Shown here: piece after piece, positions 23,106 through 35,700 of the stretch
Layout: each line of letters begins with the position of its first letter
Position numbering within the stretch: the first letter of the stretch is position 1
NCBI GenBank assembly: GCA_023614405.1
Contig: CM042689.1
Location: 328,266,305-328,330,304 of the forward strand
Origin: Avena insularis
Lineage: Eukaryota; Streptophyta; Magnoliopsida; Poales; Poaceae
Direction of reading: 5' to 3'
Length of the DNA: 64,000 nt
The notes under the pieces: generated by a model
Told to the model about the DNA's origin: nothing
The model's database searches: none
What the model saw: the letters and a program-made list of their open reading frames with translations, nothing else
Program-made: the position numbers and the translations under genes

Positions 23106-25652
23106 TGATACATCGGAAACGTATCTATAATTTTTTATGCTACATGCTTGTTTAGCATATACTTTGATTTGCTTTGTCTACACTTTGAGGTGTTTTTATA
23201 TATTTTCTAGAACTAACCTATTAACAAGTTGCCATAGTGCCAGTTGTCTGTTTTCTTCTGTTTTTGGTTCCAGAAAGGCAGAAAATCAATATTCTCGGAA
23301 TTGGACGGGACAAAAGCCAAAGACAATATTTTACCGTGGGCGACATAAAGTCCAGAGGAGAGAAGGAGAGGCGAGCCAGGGCCGCCACACCCCCCTAGGC
23401 GTTGGTGGGCCCACCCCGCGCCTGGGTAGGGTGTGGGCCCTCTGGCCGCCTCCCAGCCTCGCCTCTTCACCTATAAGAAGCCCCCAATGCAGAAACCCTA
23501 GGCACCCGATCAAAACTCCACGAAACCTTCTGTAGCCGCCGCCACCATCGTCCCTATATCGGGGGGGGGGGGGATCTGAAGTTCTTCCCGGCACCCTGTC
23601 AGAGGGGAGATCATCCCGGAGACCTTCTTTTACGGTATGAAGCGTGAGTAGTTCCACCTTGGAATACGGGTCCATGTAGTAGCTAGATGGTTGTATCTCC
23701 TCCTTGTGCTTTCATGTATAGATCTTGTGAGCTCCGTTCATGATCAAGATCTAATCTATTTGTAATCATGAATGTTGTGTTTGCAGGGATCCGATGTATA
23801 TTGAGATTACTATGTCAGATTGATTAATAGTTTTATCTATTTGATTCTATCATATCTGTGTTTCGGAGTCTCGGATGGGATCCAGGATATCATGAGGATA
23901 TCCAGAATGGTCCGGAGAATAAGATTCATATAAGGAAAGTCCTGTTTCGGAGTTGGGGAATGATTCCGGTGTTTTCATCGGGAATGTTCTAGAACGGTCC
24001 GGAAGGTCCGACACTCCGGAGGGGAAGGGTACATGAATGTGTCATGACAATGTGGAATGGTTGCATCATGTACTAGGTATCATGGCTGGGCAAAAGAAAG
24101 GGAGAAATCAAATCCTAGTTTGAAAAGTTAAACGCCAATTTGAAAAGTCAAACGGCAGTTTTGCTTGGTGGAGGGAGAGTAGGAAACCTACTTGGGGAGG
24201 AGTTCCTCTCCCTCCACCCACCGGCCAAGGAGGCCGACTTGGGAGAGGACTCCCTCCCCTTTGGCCACGCCCTCCCACCTATAAAAGGAGGGGCAGGGCT
24301 GCCCCTCTTCCCTACACCCAACACCACCTCAAACCCTAGCCCCAAGTCGCCGGCCACCTCCAGTGCTGCCGCCGCCTAGGGCCTCCTCTAAGTCACCGAG
24401 TTAGGGTTTCCCCGAACCCTAGCCGCCGGCTACACCTCTCCCCTTGGTGCCTCTAAACCCTAGATCAACAAGGCCTCTCTCATAGTCCACCATACTCGCT
24501 CTGGCTTTAGGCGAAGCCCTGCGAGATCTCCCCTCTACTTCCGGTACCATGCCATCGTGCTGCCGGAATCGTGAGGAGAGTGCTACGACCTCTGCTGCCT
24601 GCTGGAACAAGGGAGTGGAAGGTCTTCATCGAGTACCGAACGTGTGACCGACTGCGGAAGCGCTGCTGGAACGCAGCGCTGGAAGGATCGTCTATGCGAT
24701 CTTGAGATCGACAAGAGTACGACTACATCACCCACGAGAATCTGCTCTCGTTAACCGCTTTGGAATCTTGGAGGGTGAGTTCCTCTATCGACTCGTTGCT
24801 ACAATCTAGTAGATAGATCTTGGCTTGTTTGTTTGCATGCGGTAGAATTTTTTTGTTTTCCATGCTACGAACCCCTACAGTTAGTAGCTATCTTGGCCAA
24901 GTAGTATCTAGTGACTCCAAGAGGGGGTATTTATGCTCAATAGTGGGTTTATGCCTCTAGTTTCCAAGGGATGTGATAGAAATCTCTTCGGTTGTAGATG
25001 TGTTGTTGCCACTAGGGAGAAAACAACGGTCTCTTGTTCATGGAACAAGTGGATTGTTTACCTTACACACTTTGCTTAAAGCAGTTGTTTGTTGCTTACA
25101 ACTTAATACTGGAGGGGGTTCGGATGATAACCTGAAGGTGGACTTCTAGTCATAGATGCAGTTGGATGGCGGTCTATGTATATTGTTATATTGCCCAATC
25201 GAATCTCATAGGATCTTTTTGTCTAGTATTGCATTGTTATGCCTTGCTCATTTTCTGTCAATTGCCCTGCTGTAATTTGTTTACCCTTCATGCCATGTTG
25301 TTTATATAAGGAGAGCACCTCTAGTGAACTATGGACCCCGGTCCAATCTTTACCATTGATACATCTTCCACTGTTACTTGTTGCAAACCATCACCTTCCA
25401 CACCATACGTTTAATCCTTTGTTGCAGCAAATCGGTGAGCTTGACAACCTCACTGATTCGTTGGGGAAAAGTCTTGAGTTTGTGTTGTGCAGGTTTCCAC
25501 GTTGCTTGCAACACCTTTGAGATGTTTCCTTCCTCCTACTAGTTCGATAACCTCGGTTTCTTATTGAGGGAAAACTTGCTGTTGTGCTCATCACACCTTG
25601 CTCTTGGGGTTTCCAACGAAGCGTCCCACGACAGTACTGGGCGCCATCATCA
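23106..25652 (+). repeat. Chimeric middle Gypsy LTR with embedded 5'-truncated Copia LTR
   Basis: The first part (23106-23861) shares its variants with the 3' LTR at 29188. Next comes the last 1.02 kb of a Copia LTR (23862-24879). The final part (24885-25652) shares variants with the second part of the 5' LTR at 18810 ('gtagtatctagtgactcc' rather than 'gtagttggtactgactcc'). This mosaic is exactly what a tandem duplication of 17787-23861 predicts. Confidence 0.92.
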
Positions 25653-25881
25653 AGCTTTTTTGGCGCCGTTGCCGAGGAGGCTAAGGACGTCTTCACAAGG
25701 GGAGTCCTCCTCAAACTTTCTATTTACTTTATTTTTAGTTTGCTTAGTTTCTTTTGCTTGGTTTTGTTTGCCTCTTTTTATCAAAAACTCCAAAAAAATA
25801 GTTTAGTTTGGTTTGCTTTCTCTTATCAAAAACACAAAAAAATTAGTTCCTACTCTAGTTGCCACCTTGTTCTAGCTCACC

Positions 25882-26489
25882 ATGTTGCTCCCCAAGTTCA
25901 CCCTGAAGGACCTTTCTATAGGTAGTGGCTCCATAATTGGGAAAGACAATATTGAAGAATTCTTTAATCATGTTAGTAAGCATGAGGATATTGAGAATAA
26001 ATCTATAGCAGAACTTGCTCCTAATTATGAAATTGCTGCAGCTTCTTTAGTTCATATGTTTGAGGCTAGGTTTGTTAGCCTTAACCCCATGATGCAAATT
26101 TTGATCCTAAAACTAAAGGAAGAAAAGAATGTTGAAAAGAGAGAGTTCATTCTTGAAACTTTACTCAAGAGTTCCATGATGTTGCTAAGGAAGCCAAAAA
26201 GGTCTTTGAGCATTTTAATATGCTAGGCTCATGTGTAGATGTTGTGGGTACTTCAGATAAAACTAAGACTAGAGATGAATTTAAGATACCCATACCCTTT
26301 AAGCTTGTTGGGATGCATGAGGCCTTTGAAAAGAATTTTGATTGGATTGTTCCTGAAAATCCTTTTGATGAAAGTACGAAACCAAAGAGAAATGAGAAGG
26401 GATCCTCCAAGATTCATTTGGATGAGATACCTCTCATAGTTGAAGACTTTGCAAGTATTGATCTCAATTCTTCATTTGAAAATACTTGA
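25882..26489 (+). pseudogene. Short Gypsy internal ORF remnant, unit 2
   Basis: Copy of 19805-20412 produced by the tandem duplication, with one visible residue change (IVPKNP in unit 1, IVPENP here). It has the same internal frameshift and no recognised retrotransposon domain. Confidence 0.5.
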
Positions 26490-29187
26490 TTTCTTGCTTC
26501 TTGTGCCTAACTTAAAGGCGTTAAAGAAAAGTACTTGTTGGGAGATAACCCAAGAGTTTTCTTGAGTCTTGGAAGTTATTACTTCAGTAATGACCTCTCC
26601 TTATCATTTTTGTTTTCTTTTTGTGCCAAGAATGACCTCTAATGAGAGAGAAGTAATATTTGGGGAGTTGTTGTCCCGAAACAGATTTCTGTCCTCCACC
26701 ATAAAAATTCGTGAGGAGTCTCTGTAAGTCGGATTGAGCTAAAAGTTTACGAATAAATCCCCCAGCATGTTAGCTAACTTTAGTTAGCTCAACACTTTTT
26801 GATTTGAGCAACATAAGATTTTCTAAAAAATGGTTTCTACCTGCTGGTCTGTTTTGACAGATTTCTGCCATTATTTGCATTTGCTTCTTATTGATTCCTT
26901 TTTGAGTTCTCTTTTGGGGAATTGAGCTTTTTGAAGGAGTTGATACAATAGAATGTGTTTTTAGTGAAAAGTTTTGCTGTTCCAAAGCTAAACCCAAAGG
27001 TCTACTATCTTTTAAATACACTAATGTTGCTAATGAAGATTGTGTGAAGTTTTGTATGAAGGAAAAAAATTAGGTGTAGAGAGAGAATAATGTAATGAGA
27101 TGAAGAATGGACAAAAGCTCAAGCTTGGGGATGCCACCCTGTGTCACCCCAAGAAATATCCAAGAGATACAATCGTCAAAGCTTGGGGATGCCCAAGGCA
27201 TCCCTTCTTCATCAAGAAAAAGCTCACGTCTTTCTAGACACTTCATTTTTATTGCTTCATGCACTGTTGTGTTGTTATTGGAGCGTCTTAGTTTTCGTTT
27301 GGTTTTCTTAGTTTGTTTAATTTGCTTGAATAAAGTAGTTTGGACCCCTGTTCTCGCTGTGTTGTTTCAAATAAGTTGCTTGGTGTTGGAGAGGAGTATA
27401 AAGTTCTTGCTTGATAAGTGCAAGAGGAGCTTGCATTGACTGTGACTTAGACTTTAGCATGACATGCGAGGTGTTTTTTGACCTTATGCTTAGTGATTAT
27501 TGTTGTAGCATGTCTTGTTCCAAACAATTGGGATTGCTTAGTGTGCCTTGAAAGAATTATGCGTTGTTTTATCATGCAAAAGCATAGTATTGTGGTATTC
27601 TCCTTTGATGCTTTGTTTAGGTTAACTTGGCACATGCTCACACCATGTTATTACTATGAACAAGTCACCATAGCCTTTATGATCATTTAGTCCTTGACTT
27701 GTAGTACCACTCTATGCTTTGATTAGTAACGTTTTGTTGCTCTGCATGATTATGGCCATTATTGCTCTCTTAGTTGGTTGCTCCCAGTCTTTTGCTAGCC
27801 TCCACTTGTATGAGTAAGCTCTACTCATGCTTCCAACTCCCAAGAAACCAAGGTATTCCAAAGTGTCCACTATAAACTCCTATGCATGGTGTGTTACACC
27901 ATTCCAAGTATATTCTTGTTTTCAGCTATCTTCCATTTAAAAAGTATCTTGTTATGTGAAAACTTAGTGATTAAAGCCCTCACAAACTTGATGGCACACT
28001 TTATATTCTTTGCCCCTAATAAACTTGAACCATTGTGTCATCTTTGTTGTATATGCTTGAACTTATACGTTGGAATTAGCAGAACCGTGTTGTCACGGGG
28101 AACATTTTCAACATTGCACTTGTACTTTGTACTTAGTTGATATCATGCTCTTTTATCTATGGATGTCACCGGTGTGAAATAAAGAGGGAACTTGTAAGTC
28201 CATGGAGTTATGTATTTTGTGTTAGAGAAACGCCTGGGCCGCTAGCCTAAGCCATGCTTAATCATGGTGAAAACTTGCATCATCACCATAATGAGCTATC
28301 TGTGAAGCATCCTCAATAAAAAGTTATGCACATAGTAAATAAAAAGATCGCTGAGATGCTCATTGTCTGCTTGCCTTGTCATTTTGGTTATGGGATAGCT
28401 CCTGTACCATGTGCAAGGGGTACCCCGTTGGCGGTTCTCTATGATACGCATGTACTTACTATGACAAGAACTTACAGGTGACTGAAGTTGAGTAGCATGA
28501 GATGTGGCCCTCGTATTCAAGGGACTTGAGATTGCCAACTTATACTTTGTCAAACATATACTCCATAGTTTGTTCACTTTTATCCTTAATCACTTCAAGA
28601 TGCTTATGATAGGGGCAATGAGGACTGAAAGCTAACAAGTACCAACAATTTTGGAAGCTCTTTTTGAAACTTGAAATCCTTGCTTCCCTTTATGAAGGGC
28701 CTTTCTTCCACTATTATTTGAGTCTCCACCTTCTACCTTTAGGCACCATTAAGAGAGCATAGTTGTCATTCTGTGTGCAGTGTCCCAAAACTTATTGATT
28801 GATGTATATTGTGATATTGCTTGTTCTTGTGCTATTTGTATCTAGTCACCCTTATGAACTTTGAAGGTGTCCTATGCATCTATTTGCTACTATATGAGGG
28901 ACAAGCTGAATGCCACTATGCCATGTTTTACGTATGTGAAACAAACAAACGTTTTTCAATGCATGTTATTCATGATCTTTGTTTGTAGCCTTTCATGTTG
29001 CATGCACAGTTATTATGCCCTATTATTAGAACTCCATCTTTTATGCACATGTTTAGAGTTCTTTGATCCCAGCTTTCAATGCTTGAAAATGGTTTGATCT
29101 TGGTTTTAACGTTGCATGTCACCTGAAAAATTATTCTTTTATCACTTACCTACTCGAGGACGAGCAGGAGTTAAGCTTGGGGATGCT
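26490..29187 (+). other. Non-coding Gypsy internal region, unit 2
   Basis: Duplicate of 20413-23105, ending in the polypurine tract 'ttaagcttggggatgct' at the 3' LTR boundary. Confidence 0.7.
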
Positions 29188-30738
29188 TGATACATCGGAA
29201 ACGTATCTATAATTTTTTATGCTACATGCTTGTTTAGCATATACTTTGATTTGCTTTGTCTACACTTTGAGGTGTTTTTATATATTTTCTAGAACTAACC
29301 TATTAACAAGTTTCCATAGTGCCGCTTATGCTTTCTTCTTTTTTGGTTCCAGAAAGGCAGAAAATCAATATTCTCGGAATTGGACGGGACAAAAGCCAAA
29401 GACAATATTTTACCGTGGGCGACATAAAGTCCAGAGGAGAGAAGGAGAGGCGAGCCAGGGCCGCCACACCCCCTAGGCGTTGGTGGGCCCACCCCGCGCC
29501 TGGGTAGGGTGTGGGCCCTCTGGCCGCCTCCCAGCCTCGCCTCTTCACCTATAAGAAGCCCCCAATGCAGAAACCCTAGGCACCCGATCAAAACTCCACG
29601 AAACCTTCTGTAGCCGCCGCCACCATCGTCCCTATATCGGGGGGGATCTGAAGTTCTTCCCGGCACCCTGTCAGAGGGGAGATCATCCCGGAGACCTTCT
29701 TTTACGGTATGAAGCGTGAGTAGTTCCACCTTTGACTACGGGTCCATGTAGTAGCTAGATGGTTGTATCTCCTCCTTGTGCTTTCATGTATAGATCTTGT
29801 GAGCTCCGTTCATGATCAAGATCTAATCTATTTGTAATCATGAATGTTGTGTTTGCAGGGATCCGATGTATATTGAGATTACTATGTCAGATTGATTAAT
29901 AGTTTTATCTATTTGATTCTATCATATCTGTGTTCTTTGTGATCTTGCATGCTCTCCGTTGTTAGTGGCTATCTTGGCCAAGTAGTTGGTACTGACTCCA
30001 AGAGGGGGTATTTATGCTCGATAGTGGGTTCATGCCTCTAGTTTCCAAGGGAAGTGACAGAAATCTCTTCGGTTGCAGATGTGATGTTGCCACTAGGGAG
30101 AAAACAACGGTCTCTTGTTTATGGAACAAGTGGATTGTTTACCTTACACACTTTGTTTAAAGCAGTTGTTTTTTGCTTGCAACTTAATACTGGAGGGGTC
30201 CGGATGATAATCTGAAGATGGACTTCTAGTCATAGATGCAGTTGGATGTTGGTCTATGTATATTATTGTATTATCCAATCGAATCTCATATAATCTTTTT
30301 GTCTAGTATTGCATTGTTATGCTTTGTCCAGTTCCTGTCAATTGCCCTGCTGTAATTTGTTTACCCTTCATACCATGTTGTTTATCTAAGGAGAACACCT
30401 GTAGTGAACTATGGACCCCGTTCCAATCTTTACCATTGGTACATCTTCCACTATTACTTGTTTACTTACTGCAAACCATCACCTTTCACACCATACGTTA
30501 ATCCTTTGTTACAGCAAACCGGTGAGATTGACAACCTTACTGATTCGTTGGAGCAAAGTCTTGAGTTTGTCTTGTGCAGGTTTTCACGTTGCTTGCAACA
30601 TCTTTGAGACGTTTTCTTCCTCCTACTGGTTCGATAACCTCGGTTTCTTACTAATGGAAAACTTGTTGTTATGCTCATCACACCTTGCTCTTGGGTTTCC
30701 AACGAAGCATCCCACGACAGTACTGGGCGCCATCATCA
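29188..30738 (+). repeat. Gypsy 3' LTR, uninterrupted
   Basis: 1551 bp from tgatacatcggaaacg to gggcgccatcatca, followed by the target duplication ttatc. It contains no Copia sequence, so it preserves the original state of the LTR. It is clearly more diverged from the 5' LTR than the two duplicated units are from each other. Confidence 0.92.
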
Positions 30739-30743
30739 TTATC

Positions 30744-32029
30744 TGAAGTTACTACAGAAGACAATGATACCATTTTCCTCAGACAAAAGAGGCGGCGGAT
30801 GGTGGAATTAGTGTCGAAGAATGAAAAAAGAAAAGCAAAATTGAATTACCGCCGACAAATTGCAGCCTGGAAATTACTCACGCTCAAAAATTACCGAAAG
30901 GTAGTTACCATATGGAAGTAGCGGCCGATAAAGTGTGACAAAAATTACTACAGTTAGAGAATATTCACCAGCAAGAAGTTGCAATGGGATAACTACCGAT
31001 GGGAAATTACAGCCAAAAAGTTGTGTCGAGAAATTATTATTCAAGTAGTAAAAGCATGTAGATAAAGTGTAACGGAAAATTACTACTACGGTTAGAAAAT
31101 ATTTTCTCCCTCCATCCAGAAATACCCTGCATTCTGGGTTAAGTCAAGGTCAAACTTTATGAAGTTTGACCAAATATATATATAAATTTATATATATCTA
31201 TAATACAACATAAGTACCATTAGAATCATCATAAGATATATTTTCATATTATATACATTCGGTGTTATAGATGTTTATACTTTTTTCTATATGTTTCACC
31301 AAACTTTACAAAGTTTGACTTTGACTAAAGCTAGAATGCAGGGTAATTATTGTGAGGGAGAGTACCGGTGAAAAGGTATCGTGGGGTAATTATCGGCAGA
31401 AAATTACATCTAGAAATTTGTGTTGAGAAATTACCCTCAAGTAGTAAAAGGAGCTAAAATAATATTACCGCTGGTTTAGGCTAACTGCCATAACAGTTGG
31501 AAAGATATGTAGAAGAATTATCATCGAGTAGTTATTAAAAAAGAGGTGTAAAAGATATACTACCGTATACATAGGGTGATTACCGTTAGAAAGTTACTAT
31601 CAGAAAGTTGCACAAAACAACTATTGTTAAGTGGAGTAGTTGGGAAATGAGCCAAAAAAAAATGTCGTAGATGTACGCTAGGTACGTCAAAAAATTATTA
31701 TAGAATAACTATCATCCGAGAGTTGCGACCGGAAAGTTGGGTCAAAACTATGTCAAAAAATTACAGCAGGCAATGCGCACTAGAAATTATAAACAGAGAA
31801 ATATATTAAAAAAAATATGTCGAAAAGTTGCCGAAACGAATCACCATCGAAGAAAAAAAATTCAAAATGGTAACAAATTTGTCCCATAAAAAATCAAAAG
31901 AAAAGCCGAACACCGATTAGGCGCTCCGTGATTGGCTAAAATTAGTCTCATCTTCAGTAACTAAACCTACGTGGAACTCTGGGAGGCTGTTGAAACCATC
32001 TGTCCTTAATAGTAAGTATAGTATATATG
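30744..32029. other. Unclassified quasi-repetitive block flanking the Gypsy insertion
   Basis: Together with 9091-9176 this forms about 1.37 kb that is present in copy B but not in copy A, so it is probably another inserted element. It is dominated by irregularly spaced words such as 'aaattac', 'gaaattac', 'aaagttg', 'aagtagtaaaag' and 'gttagaaaat', without an exact period. No terminal inverted repeat, poly-A tail or coding frame could be recognised. A Stowaway MITE sits inside. Confidence 0.5.
31106..31360. mobile_element. Stowaway/Tc1-Mariner-type MITE, about 255 bp
   Basis: Left end ctccctccatccagaaatac and right end '...gtgagggag' are inverted. Inner words 'gtcaaactttatgaagtttgac' and 'caaactttacaaagtttgac' add further internal symmetry. 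The flanks are not a clean TA duplication (tt / agta), so the exact boundaries are uncertain. Confidence 0.7.
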
Positions 32030-32248
32030 TTTTATTAGGATATTAATCGGGTTTTACTTTCCAAGTTATAATGTTCATTACAGTAAATGCTATAAACATA
32101 TTATTACTATTCAAATAACGTAGAACTGCATATGGACGTGACTACCGGAACGTGCCTCCGTTGGTCACCTGCAAGCCTAACCTTTGTTCGCAAGATTGTG
32201 AATTAAGTGTGAGATCCAGCACATTTGTTTCATGAATTGATTTGGTTG
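32030..32248. repeat. Ancestral duplication, copy B, second segment
   Basis: Collinear with 7233-7470 ('ggatattaatcgggttttac', 'gaactg.atatg.acgtgac', 'gattgtgaattaagtgtgag'), ending at the CACTA target site. Confidence 0.8.
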
Positions 32249-32747
32249 CACCGGTGGAAAAATGGTCTATAGTCTCGGGCCGCAACTGGTTTTAGTCTTG
32301 GTTTTGGGCCCCAGACTGTGAAAACGGGATTAGAGGCCCCCCATCTAGTCCCGGATCCCTACGGCCCGCGACTGATAACAGCCACGTGGCTGTTTCAGCG
32401 CCGCGGGGAACAGAAACCCTCTAGTCACAGACCGTAACATCATTCGGGACTAAAAGATTTCCTGTCGCGGCAGAGAATTGTGTGTTTCTCTACCGCGATA
32501 GAGATTGTGTATTTCCTTTTTTTTTGCCATTTCGTTCCTTTTTTGTTTTGTGTTTCACTATAATTCAAACATATATTTCAGTATACATATTATACGCTAC
32601 TACATACACACTATATGTAGATGCATTTATATAATTAATCGATCCCTTGTAAGCATACATATAATCAATCATATCAAAAGGAAGAAATGTTTTGAAATTA
32701 CATGGTCACTAATGAATATATATATCATATCAGCTACATGGAGATGA

Positions 32748-35700
32748 CTAAGGCAAATCGAGTTCCACGTCATCTGCATAATGCTCTCCATGTACATCAA
32801 GGACTTCCTTCATCATAAATCCCGCCAGCTCCTCTTGAATTGTTCTTATGCGCTGGTCTGGCTCTTGTTTCTCTCGCAAATCATAAATATAATGTGAATC
32901 AACTTTCCGCTCACTGGTCAACTCGCGGATGTACTCGCAGACGTAGTATCCACATAAATGAGTTTCCGGTGGCTGCTGTAAACTCTTCACCATTTTATAA
33001 GTTAACTCCTTTTTGAATGTACCTGGTATTTTCTGTCTGAACCGTGTCTAACACCTGCTCGGCAAAGAAAATGAACAAAGGAGTTATTAGTTACTTGATA
33101 TCAGGAAATGAATGAAAGAGGACGATATAATGCGATAATGATTTAAATTACTTATGGAGCATTGCTTTCATGTCGCTCCACTGCTCTTGGTCCCAACTTA
33201 ATGAGTCGTGGACTTCAACTAGGGAGTTGTCAACTTGAATGTTTAGCAAGATCCAGTGAAATCTTCGGACGTTTACATAAGCATACATGCATAGCTCATC
33301 CAGTAAGCAAAAATAAAATGTGTACAAGATATACACTCACTTAAAGTTGTAAGGAAATAGTATTTCCTTAACAAAATTATTCTCAGTTAAGAACCTGCAC
33401 AGGTCTTCCTCCACGTCTTTGGGGTGATTCATTAACGATATATGGGTCAATGAACCCAACGTCGTATCTTCTAGCTCTTTTGCATTCAAGCATCTTCATT
33501 CTGCAGAATATAATATCATCATACAAAAGGATATATAGTTAGGATAATATATTAAATGCAATGAACGAGCTGAGCTATAAAATTAATTATAGAAATAAAT
33601 CACTTATAGACAGTAGGAACCAATGATAGATTTGTCGAGAGCGCGCTGGTTGTATAACTGAAATAGTTTAGTCATTTTAACCTGTATCGAGTATGGTTTG
33701 AAGTGATGCTCCTTTCTAACGTCCACCGAAAACCAATCTTTCTGATACTTTTTTTCTGCTTGCGACATGTACCATTCGTGCAGATTTCGCATATGTGTGG
33801 ATAGACGCGCGAGCTCCTCATTACTGACTAGAGGCTCCCCTAAGACATACTGTCGTACTATCTGACCCACTGACGTATCTTCATAGTCTAAATATTGACC
33901 AAGAGACATATTTGCTTCGTTAGCAAGTGCTTTGGCCTGCGATACAGTGATTCCCATAAGTGCAGCATTATTACAGGCTCTGGGGTCCATTATTTGCATG
34001 TCCATATCGATTTCAGCTCTGAAGGCCTTGTCGAGGTCTGAAATGACTTTGAGCGGGGCGACCGATTGATTCTTCTGTGCTCCGAGCTGGGAAACTTTCT
34101 TCCCGCTTTTTGCATTTGTGATTTTTTTCTTCTGTGCTTGCTTAATAATCTCCCGGTCATAGTCTGATTCCAGATTCATCGATATCTGGGATGATTTCTC
34201 AAGAAAGGACTTATCCCACTTTTTGGTTTTTTCATTATATACCGGCTTTTGCCCAGGCTTTTTGGGTGCAAAATGCGCCTTAACTTGGGCAGCCACATCC
34301 GCATTAGTTTCCTCATCGGTCTTGTCATAAGGTCTCTTTGGAACAGCCGGAGGGATGTCGACTATCTTCGCCGTTTGACCTTTCTTCGATGTGGGGCGCG
34401 GGGGATCGTCGAACTTCTGTTTCTTTGACGAGGTAGTAGTATTGCACGGAGGCAGAGGCGGAGATCGAGTATTGCGCGGAGGAGGAGATCGAGTTGATGT
34501 AGTCCTGCTGCGGCGATCGTCAGCGGGGCGGGGTGGACTTGTAGGTTGGTGATAATCGGGTTGGGGTGGACTTGGAGGTTGATGATATTCGATGCGGGGT
34601 GGACTTGGATTCCTCGGAGTCGGTGGCCTTGGCGCCGAGCCTGGAAACTTGATGTACTTCTTATTCCATAGAATGATGTTGAGCTTGACATCTCCTAGTT
34701 TCGTAAGGCCTTCAGGCGTAGCGATTTCAATCTCTAGGTCCGCAAAATCCTCCACTATGTCATCCACCGTGACACGAGCATAGCCTGGTGGAATCGGAAG
34801 TGAATGGTGGAGTGATCCAGATAGATAAGGTAAAGCAGTGCCGGTCGCCACCTTGAAGGATAGGTTGTTCATTGGCTGATGTAGCTCACATTGTGCCATC
34901 TCTCTGACATCATCCACGGGGTAGTGAGGATCCGCTGCATCATCCAGTAGTGCTTGATCATCAGCCCGGACCTCCGTGGAAGCCACGCTGCTTCTCCGCT
35001 GGCTAAGATCCAATGCAGGATCATCAGCCCGCGGGTGAGTTGACGACGGGGGCCTTTGGCTAATTTCATGCATGAGGTTCTTCAGATCAGCTAGGTCCTA
35101 CTCTACCCTGGAGATCCGGTCTGCCTCCCGGTCAGCTCGTCGTTCTCTCTCGGGAAGGAACAATCCCAATTGAGCATCGTTCATTGCTTGAATAAGGTCT
35201 TGGGAGGGTTTTAGAATTTTATCATGAAATAATGTCTTCCCTATTTCTGGGTCCAAGGATCCCCCGTGCCCGTACCACCAGTGCTTTGACCTCTCGGGCC
35301 ATCCATCTGTACCAGGAGTGACGCCTCTAGCCCTCATGTTCTTCTCCATAGTTTCCTACTTAGGGACGGCACTCTTGTAGCCACCTGTCCCTATTTTATG
35401 ATGGTATTTCTTGTTGGCAACATTTAATGCGTTCTTTGACGACTTTGGCTTTGCTTTATCGGATTGCTTGTACTGTACAAAATCGGGCCACTGTTCTCTC
35501 AACTTCTCGTTTACTCCTTTGAAGTCTGGAGTTTTCTTTTTCGCGACATATTTCGCGTATAAACTTTTCTTGTGGTTCCGGTATAGTTCAGTCATCTTGC
35601 TCAGAGCCCACTCCTTCACTTTCGCTCTATTTTCAAGCCCACCCGGCCTTGGGGTAATACCATCTACCTCAAATTCTTCATACTCTGGAGGTAGTATGAA

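Larger units (their letters stand above)
17787..23861 (+). repeat. 6.08-kb tandem duplication, unit 1
   Basis: Runs from inside the Copia 3' LTR, through the second part of the Gypsy 5' LTR and the internal region, into the first ~755 bp of the following Gypsy LTR. It is repeated head to tail, almost base for base, at 23862-29933. The offset is 6075 at the left and 6077 at the primer site. Confidence 0.93.
23862..29933 (+). repeat. 6.08-kb tandem duplication, unit 2
   Basis: Direct repeat of 17787-23861. The junction at 23856-23868 joins Gypsy LTR sequence (tatctgtgt) to Copia LTR sequence (ttcggagtctc) with only 1-2 bp of shared sequence. Differences between units are scattered single bases and small indels (for example the G run at 23561 and ccgttggcgg against ccgttagctt near 22350/28430). 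Confidence 0.93.
9182..30738 (+). mobile_element. Athila-like Gypsy element, non-autonomous, internally duplicated, with nested Copia
   Basis: It is bounded by the 5-bp target-site duplication ttatc at 9177-9181 and 30739-30743. The parts are: 5' LTR 9182-9963 plus 18810-19575 (about 1.55 kb, split by a Copia element), PBS at 19584, a 3.5 kb internal region, a chimeric middle LTR (23106-25652, with part of a Copia LTR), a second near-identical internal region (25653-29187), and the 3' LTR 29188-30738. The PBS tggcgccgttgccgggg matches the 3' end of tRNA-Asp, the usual primer of Athila/OTA-clade Gypsy elements. The polypurine tract ends ttaagcttggggatgct just before each 3' LTR. Without the nested Copia and the duplication the element would be about 6.6 kb and too short to encode a full gag-pol, so it was non-autonomous. 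Confidence 0.9.

Noticed and set aside
23862..24879. Independent solo Copia LTR insertion in the middle Gypsy LTR
   Set aside because: Its left end is truncated, it lacks a target duplication on that side, and it matches the 3' LTR of the upstream Copia as part of a longer duplicated block.
20693..29097. Many 60-110 residue frames in the Gypsy internal regions
   Set aside because: T-rich, hydrophobic or low-complexity, with no retrotransposon domain, and duplicated only because the DNA is duplicated.
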